From UBA8437 sp003445035 (GTDB lineage: Bacteria; Planctomycetota; Planctomycetia; Planctomycetales; Planctomycetaceae), in the NCBI GenBank assembly GCA_937901285.1, contig CALCHI010000014.1, positions 1-27,400 of the forward strand: a DNA stretch of 27,400 nt, written 5' to 3'. A model generated the notes under the pieces. That model searched no databases, was not told the DNA's origin, and saw only the letters and a program-made list of their open reading frames with translations. The position numbers and the translations under genes were made by a program. Below, in pieces: positions 23,112 through 27,400 of this stretch. Every line of letters starts with the position of its first letter. Within the stretch, counting starts at the first letter, position 1.

Positions 23112-24191
23112 CTAAGCGTTCCAGCCGTGGGCGGCTCGGACGTCAAGCATCGCTTTCAGGATCGCGTTCCAGGTGGCGGGTGTCTCGAGCACCTCATTGG
23201 AGAACATGCATCCGTCCCAGCAGATGTGTTCGATGCCTCTCGAGGGGGCGTCCCTCAGCCAGTATTCGGCGGTGCGGGTGATGTCGAGTTTTCCGTTGGG
23301 GTCGTCGGCCTGGCAATGTCGTCCGGTCTTGTCGTGTGACCCCGCCCCGTGGACGGTACCGTCGTTCTGGGCGACGTGGAAGTCAATCGTCCAGGGGCGA
23401 AGCTGGTCGGTCATGTTTTCGTAGGCGGCGTAGAAATCTGCAGCGGTGTAGCCTTCGATGTCATCGCCACAAGAAAGCCGCCCGTTGCTTACCAGGGCGT
23501 GTTCGGGGGCGTTGTAGCCCAGGAGGTAGAGGTAGGTGTGGGCCTGGTCGGCCTGGAATCCAAGAGTCCCGGGTCGGTCGACGGCCTCGAGCAGATCGAG
23601 CATGTCCCGCCACGAGTGCATTCCGGCCCAGCAGATCTCACCCTCGGCAGCCAGTCGCTCGCCGTGGTCGGCGGCGATATCGGCAGCCATCCGAAACGTT
23701 TCGGCGATCCTGGCCGTGTTGGCCGACTTGTCCTCGGCCCACTTCTCGACTCCGAATTCGGCCGAATCGATTCGGATCACACCGTACTGCCGGATGCCGA
23801 TGTCGTTGAAGATCCCGGCGATGCGGCAGGCCTTGCGAATGGCATCGAGGAACTTCTCACGGGACTCGTCGTCACCCATCGCCGAGTCTCCGACCGTGCC
23901 GGGCCAGACCGGAGCAACCAGTGAGCCGACGACCAGGCCGTGGCTGGCGATCAGGTCGGCGATTCGCTTCAGTTCGTCTTCATCGGCATCCGGGTCGGTG
24001 TGGGGATGAAACAGGAAATAATCGACCCCCTCGAATTTCTGCCCGTCGACCTCGGCTCCGGCTGTCAGTTCGAGCATCCGCTCGAGGCTGATCGGTGGTT
24101 CCAGGCCCTCCTCGTCGCCTTTTCCGATAAGTCCCGGCCACATGGCATTGTGCAGCTTGGGGAAGGCGTAGCTGTTGGTGTTGTCCGACAT
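23112..24191 (-). CDS. Sugar phosphate isomerase/epimerase-type TIM-barrel protein
   Basis: The 359-residue protein belongs by pattern to the xylose-isomerase-like TIM barrel (AP endonuclease family 2) group. Candidate metal ligands are the glutamate in A-E-G-E-I-C-W (E183/E185), D215 and H218 in G-F-Q-A-D-Q-A-H, H272 in D-F-H-V-A-Q-N-D-G, and an acidic residue in H-I-C-W-D-G-C (D326). A loop of H/D/G residues (H-G-A-G-S-H-D-K-T-G-R-H) follows H272. The start is ATG 24191 with AGGAA eight bases upstream. Members of this group isomerise, epimerise or cleave sugars and keto-sugars and often pair with Gfo/Idh/MocA enzymes, as here. Confidence 0.88.
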   Translation of the reverse strand: MSDNTNSYAFPKLHNAMWPGLIGKGDEEGLEPPISLERMLELTAGAEVDGQKFEGVDYFLFHPHTDPDADEDELKRIADLIASHGLVVGSLVAPVWPGTVGDSAMGDDESREKFLDAIRKACRIAGIFNDIGIRQYGVIRIDSAEFGVEKWAEDKSANTARIAETFRMAADIAADHGERLAAEGEICWAGMHSWRDMLDLLEAVDRPGTLGFQADQAHTYLYLLGYNAPEHALVSNGRLSCGDDIEGYTAADFYAAYENMTDQLRPWTIDFHVAQNDGTVHGAGSHDKTGRHCQADDPNGKLDITRTAEYWLRDAPSRGIEHICWDGCMFSNEVLETPATWNAILKAMLDVRAAHGWNA

Positions 24192-24237
24192 CTGGGGATT
24201 CCTGTTGTGGTTTGGCTTGTCGTGAGCGAACCGGGAT

Positions 24238-25464
24238 TCAGTTGGCCTTGTGGTCACCAACGCTCGGCGCATCGGGATTGGCGTCGGGACCGAAGTACCT
24301 CAGCGAGACCAATGGTCCGGTTCCGGTGTTGGTGACCGTGACGCCCTCGGCGGCGGCTCCCGCCGTCACGAATACCTCGTCGTCGGTCATTTCACCAAAC
24401 CGGATCATCGCCGGGGTTTGCAGCTTCAGCGAACCGATCGTCCCCTCGCCCTGGACGGTGATCCAGCCGTACGCCCCCGTATCGGAGATCGTGCAACTGG
24501 CGCCGGGATCGACGGTCAGTTCCTTGGCCGAGAACAACTGTCGTCCGTCCACGGTGCCGTAGACGATCCAGCGGTCGACGTAACCCTCGCTGGCCGTGTC
24601 AGCGACCGGAATGGGTTCCAGGTAATGGTTGTCCTTGAAGTTGGGATCCACGTTCTGGTCCCAGTCGAGTGCGTCGACCAGGTACTCGATGTCATCGTGG
24701 AATTCCTCGGGGAAGTCCTTGGTTAGCAGCGACCGGGGCACCTCGCGGCCCTCGACCAGCGACTGGTACATCCCGAACACGTCACTGCCCCACTGGGGTT
24801 CGTAGGTCACCAAGCTGCCCGGGGCGTGCAGCACGCAGGGGGGAATCAGCCATCCGGTGCCGGGCTTCAGGCGATAGGCCTTCGAGAGGTCGAGGATTCC
24901 GTTGTCGCCGTCGTCCCAGCGGGCCAGGCAGTCGATCACGTCCTGCTTCGACGTTCCCGGTTCGAGACCCATGAACGTGTAGGGGAAGTTGTTGCCGATG
25001 GCATTGAGTTGTGGTGGGAAGTAATAACTCTCGGGTTTGCCTTCCTGGCCAACCAGCTTCGCCTGTTCGGCGTTCTGGTGCATGTGGTGTGGGATGGGGC
25101 CCATGTTGTCGAAGAACTTCGAGTAGACCGGCCAGCGGCCGAATTCTCCCCAGATCGCCTCACCGACCATCTCGGCGCCGAGTTCGCCGACGGCATCCTG
25201 CAGCGTGAATCGCTGGCCATCGTGGACGCAATAACTGAGCCCCTCGTCGGGCGTTGCACCCTCGTTGGCTGCCGGGGTCGTCGAAGCGAACCAGCGTTCG
25301 TCGATGCCGCCGCGATGAGCCCCCAGTGCGTAGTAGTCGGCCGGATGCAGTTTCAGCCGGCGACCGGGCTGCAGGAACGAACGGGGCACCCATGTTGGCG
25401 CCAATCTCAGGATTCCCCCACCGTGCGTCAATGCGGCGGCGGCCAGTTCTGCCACGTTGGCCAT
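24238..25464 (-). CDS. Mannose-6-phosphate-isomerase-like cupin protein
   Basis: The 408-residue protein resembles type I phosphomannose isomerase. H-H-M-H-Q-N (H126, H127, H129) stands where the family has Q-V-H-P. G-K-P-E-S-Y-Y (E145) corresponds to the family's G-K-T-E-A-W-Y zinc glutamate, and W-L-I-P-P-C-V-L-H-A-P-G (H213) corresponds to the late zinc histidine. A second beta-rich half (about 310-395) ends in a cupin-like domain. A Zn2+-dependent aldose-ketose isomerase acting on a sugar or sugar phosphate is inferred; true ManA activity is not certain. The ATG at 25464 has GAGGA about eight bases upstream; the frame is open further upstream but into the divergent promoter region. It is the first gene of the minus-strand run. 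Confidence 0.82.
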   Translation of the reverse strand: MANVAELAAAALTHGGGILRLAPTWVPRSFLQPGRRLKLHPADYYALGAHRGGIDERWFASTTPAANEGATPDEGLSYCVHDGQRFTLQDAVGELGAEMVGEAIWGEFGRWPVYSKFFDNMGPIPHHMHQNAEQAKLVGQEGKPESYYFPPQLNAIGNNFPYTFMGLEPGTSKQDVIDCLARWDDGDNGILDLSKAYRLKPGTGWLIPPCVLHAPGSLVTYEPQWGSDVFGMYQSLVEGREVPRSLLTKDFPEEFHDDIEYLVDALDWDQNVDPNFKDNHYLEPIPVADTASEGYVDRWIVYGTVDGRQLFSAKELTVDPGASCTISDTGAYGWITVQGEGTIGSLKLQTPAMIRFGEMTDDEVFVTAGAAAEGVTVTNTGTGPLVSLRYFGPDANPDAPSVGDHKAN

Positions 25465-25542
25465 GCTGTGTCCTCGTTGGATGTCCGTCTGTCCGGCCGG
25501 AAACGACTGGCTCCGGTTGGGAACGGGACTATTGTGATCATT

Positions 25543-25553
25543 TTGACGGTCAA
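25543..25553. promoter_or_regulatory. Palindrome TTGAC-G-GTCAA in the divergent spacer
   Basis: Perfect five-base arms around one G lie in the 195-base gap between the minus-strand sugar module and argC. It could be an operator, or its left half a -35 box (TTGACG) for argC; the matching -10 at 17 bases (TTTGAA) is poor. Confidence 0.25.
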
Positions 25554-25659
25554 TGCAAACCGCGTTTTGAAAGCCATTTGGAGACCCTGAAAGTGGCCCT
25601 GTCGCCGGCTCGTGGAGGGGTCTAGAATGAGTGGTCCCCCCGAACCGAGGACGTTGATC

Positions 25660-26679
25660 ATGGTCCGTGCAGCCATCCTGGGCTCGACCGGATACACGGC
25701 GCTGGAGTTGATCAAGATCCTGCTGAATCATTCGCAGGTCGAGATCACCGCTCTGACGACCCGACAGGACGAAGCACCGCATGTCAGCGAGGTGCATCGG
25801 GCCCTTCACGGGCGGCTCGATCTCCGTTGCGAGCCATTGTCACTCGAGGAGATTTCCGAGCGGGCTGACGCGGTCTTCGGTTGCCTTCCTCATGGTGCCA
25901 GCATGGCCGCGATTCCTGGCCTGCTGGATGCCGGGCTCCGAGTGATTGACCTGAGTGCCGATTATCGTCTTGATGACGCAGACACCTACCTGCAGTGGTA
26001 CGGCCTGGAACACACCGATGCGGGGCGGCTGGCCACGACCCCGTACGGGCTGCCCGAGTTGCCCGGACACCGTGTTGACGGGGCGACCAACCTGGTGGCC
26101 AATCCGGGCTGTTACACCAGCACCTCGATTCTCGCATTGGCTCCCCTGTTGAGTGACCGGTTGATCGAACCGTCCGGGATCTGTATCGACGCCAAGAGCG
26201 GTGTGTCCGGGGCGGGGCGATCACCGAAAATGGCCACGTTGTACCCCGAGTGCAACGAGAGCATCTCGGCTTACGGAGTGGGGGATCACCGGCACACGCC
26301 CGAGATAGCCGGGGTGCTCAGTCGTGTCAGCGACCAGCCGGTGCAGGTGGTGTTCACTCCGCACCTGGTCCCCATGGAACGCGGGATCCTGTGCACGATT
26401 TACTGTCGGCCCACAGGCGATGCGTCCGCGGAATCCGCACTGGCGTCCATGAGGGCTTACTACGACGGTAGCCCGTTCGTGCGGATTGTCGACCACCTGC
26501 CACGGACCCGCGACGTGTCGGGCACGAATCACTGTGACATCACCGTGAGAGACAGCGGCGGTCATCTGGTCGTGCTCTCGGCCTTGGACAACCTGGTCAA
26601 GGGGGCGGCCGGCGTCGCGGTGCAGAATTTCAACCTGATGTTCGGGTTCCCCGAGACGACCGGCCTGCTGCCGGATTGA
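25660..26679 (+). CDS. argC: N-acetyl-gamma-glutamyl-phosphate reductase
   Basis: ArgC reduces N-acetylglutamyl 5-phosphate to the semialdehyde with NADPH, the third step of arginine synthesis. From ATG 25660 the product has 339 residues. Seen: the Rossmann start A-I-L-G-S-T-G-Y-T (5-13), G-C-L-P-H-G near 74-79, D-L-S-A-D-Y-R (97-103), the catalytic cysteine N-P-G-C-Y (C151), and K-S-G-V-S-G-A-G-R. The late H-L-V-P-M-x-R-G-I and D-N-L-V-K-G-A-A-G are also present. Two starts compete. ATG 25660 has GAGGA eight bases upstream and matches the family N-terminus. ATG 25627 has a stronger GGAGGGG six bases upstream and would add 11 residues. argJ follows, with its chosen start 36 bases after the stop. 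Confidence 0.95.
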   Translation: MVRAAILGSTGYTALELIKILLNHSQVEITALTTRQDEAPHVSEVHRALHGRLDLRCEPLSLEEISERADAVFGCLPHGASMAAIPGLLDAGLRVIDLSADYRLDDADTYLQWYGLEHTDAGRLATTPYGLPELPGHRVDGATNLVANPGCYTSTSILALAPLLSDRLIEPSGICIDAKSGVSGAGRSPKMATLYPECNESISAYGVGDHRHTPEIAGVLSRVSDQPVQVVFTPHLVPMERGILCTIYCRPTGDASAESALASMRAYYDGSPFVRIVDHLPRTRDVSGTNHCDITVRDSGGHLVVLSALDNLVKGAAGVAVQNFNLMFGFPETTGLLPD

Positions 26680-26715
26680 CGTCTCCAGGCGAATCCGCCG
26701 GGAAGGATGAAACCG

Positions 26716-27400
26716 ATGATCGACACTGACGGTGATGTGGCACCCTGTCTCTTGCCAGCCGGTTTCCGGACTGCCGGGGTGGCTTGCGGCATCAAGGACG
26801 ACCCGACGACGCTGGACCTGGCCCTGTTCGTTGCCGACGGTCCCGTGGCTGCTGCCGGCGTGTTTACGGCCAATCGTGTCTGCGGCGCGCCGGTCAAGGT
26901 GTCGCGAGAACGCGTCCCGGGAGAGGATGTCCGTGCCGTGGTCATCAATTCGGGTAACGCCAATGCCTGTACAGGTGCCCGGGGAATCGAGGATGCCAAG
27001 ACAATGACCGCGGCGGTTGCCGAGGAGATCGGTTGCGATCCCGAGGCGGTGCTGGTCTGTTCGACTGGCGTGATCGGGCATTACCTGCCGCTGGAATTGA
27101 TCACCTCGGGGATTCCTCGCGTCGCAGCGTCACTGTCGGATTCGCCTGAGGCCTTCCACGCTGCGGCCCGCGCGATGATGACCACCGACACGGTGGCCAA
27201 GCAGTCGGTCCACGAAGCGACCCTGGCCGAGGGGACGTGTCGTGTCAGTGGTGCCGCCAAGGGGGCCGCGATGATCGGTCCGAACATGGGCACCATGCTC
27301 GCGGTGGTGATGACCGATGCGATGATGACACCCGACCAGGTCGATACGGTGCTCAGGACGGCCGTCGATGCCAGTTTCAACAGCATCAGTGTCGAGGGCC
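26716..27400 (+). CDS. argJ: Glutamate N-acetyltransferase / amino-acid acetyltransferase, 5' part
   Basis: ArgJ moves the acetyl group from N-acetylornithine to glutamate and in some forms also uses acetyl-CoA, closing the cyclic arginine pathway. About 228 residues are visible; the frame runs off the right edge. The family signature A-x-G-V-F-T-A-N (47-53 region), V-I-N-S-G-N-A-N-A-C-T-G (77-87) and S-T-G-V-I-G (116-121) are present. K-G-A-A-M-I-G-P-N-M-G-T-M-L (182-195) contains the nucleophilic threonine T193 where the proprotein cleaves itself. The residue before it is Gly rather than the common Ala. ATG 26716 is preferred over ATG 26707 because GGAAGG ends directly before 26707 but nine bases before 26716. 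It is co-transcribed with argC. Confidence 0.94.
   Translation, partial: MIDTDGDVAPCLLPAGFRTAGVACGIKDDPTTLDLALFVADGPVAAAGVFTANRVCGAPVKVSRERVPGEDVRAVVINSGNANACTGARGIEDAKTMTAAVAEEIGCDPEAVLVCSTGVIGHYLPLELITSGIPRVAASLSDSPEAFHAAARAMMTTDTVAKQSVHEATLAEGTCRVSGAAKGAAMIGPNMGTMLAVVMTDAMMTPDQVDTVLRTAVDASFNSISVEG

Noticed and set aside
21887..23281. 464-residue plus-strand ORF
   Set aside because: It lies opposite the Gfo/Idh/MocA gene; its translation is Val/Gly/Asp-rich as is typical for antisense frames here.
26737..26755. TGGCAC followed by TTGC, resembling a sigma-54 promoter
   Set aside because: The spacing between the two elements is eight bases rather than about five, and it lies inside argJ.
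1..27400. CRISPR arrays, insertion sequences, prophage, tRNA or defence genes
   Set aside because: No regularly spaced repeats, transposase or integrase motifs, tRNA cloverleaf or known defence signature was seen on either strand. The lone PD-(D/E)XK protein has no defence neighbours.

Overview
The window is a GC-rich chromosomal segment that most resembles the phylum Planctomycetota. The pointers are two secreted PQQ-type beta-propeller proteins, an isomerase / Gfo-Idh-MocA / cupin sugar module, a GDSL-like membrane-anchored protein of a planctomycete type, several secreted proteins without clear relatives, and core genes scattered in short operons. This is inference from protein character; no 16S gene or other decisive marker is present. 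Nearly the whole window is coding. I see no transposase, integrase, phage gene, CRISPR array, tRNA or rRNA, and no recognisable defence system.

Layout. 1-5.2 kb (minus strand): the polyprenyl synthase gene (ispA-like) directly abuts dxs, giving isoprenoid precursor supply; a secreted protein of unknown function follows, then the N-terminal part of a tail-specific (C-terminal processing) protease that runs off the left edge. 5.3-9.0 kb: an M20 metallopeptidase (minus) diverges from a GNAT acetyltransferase (plus). The acetyltransferase converges on a PD-(D/E)XK nuclease-like protein with two CxxC pairs, and a small coiled-coil/winged-helix protein with its own promoter follows (both minus). 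9.3-15.3 kb (plus): a membrane-anchored SGNH-like protein that has lost its catalytic residues, proA with a good sigma-70-type promoter, a FliM-like switch protein without flagellar neighbours, then the translation operon infC-rpmI-rplT-pheS. infC begins with TTG and is preceded by a promoter and a hairpin.

15.3-21.3 kb: a tandem zinc-ribbon protein and a PQQ propeller (minus) diverge from a sigma-54 activator of FHA-GAF-AAA+-Fis architecture (plus). A 519-base gap with a promoter-like signal and two hairpins follows, then a 90-residue unknown protein. That gene converges on a second PQQ propeller across a strong hairpin. 20.0-25.5 kb (minus): a tightly spaced five-gene run of phosphomannose-isomerase-like cupin, sugar isomerase/epimerase, Gfo/Idh/MocA oxidoreductase, greA and the PQQ propeller; the first three look like a carbohydrate-conversion module. 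25.7-27.4 kb (plus): argC then argJ (arginine biosynthesis), the latter cut by the right edge.

Most of the window is housekeeping. The items most worth a second look are the catalytically dead SGNH protein, the orphan FliM-like gene, the four-cysteine PD-(D/E)XK protein, the HARE-HTH-like small protein, the FHA-type sigma-54 activator, and the non-coding 19.1-19.6 kb gap.
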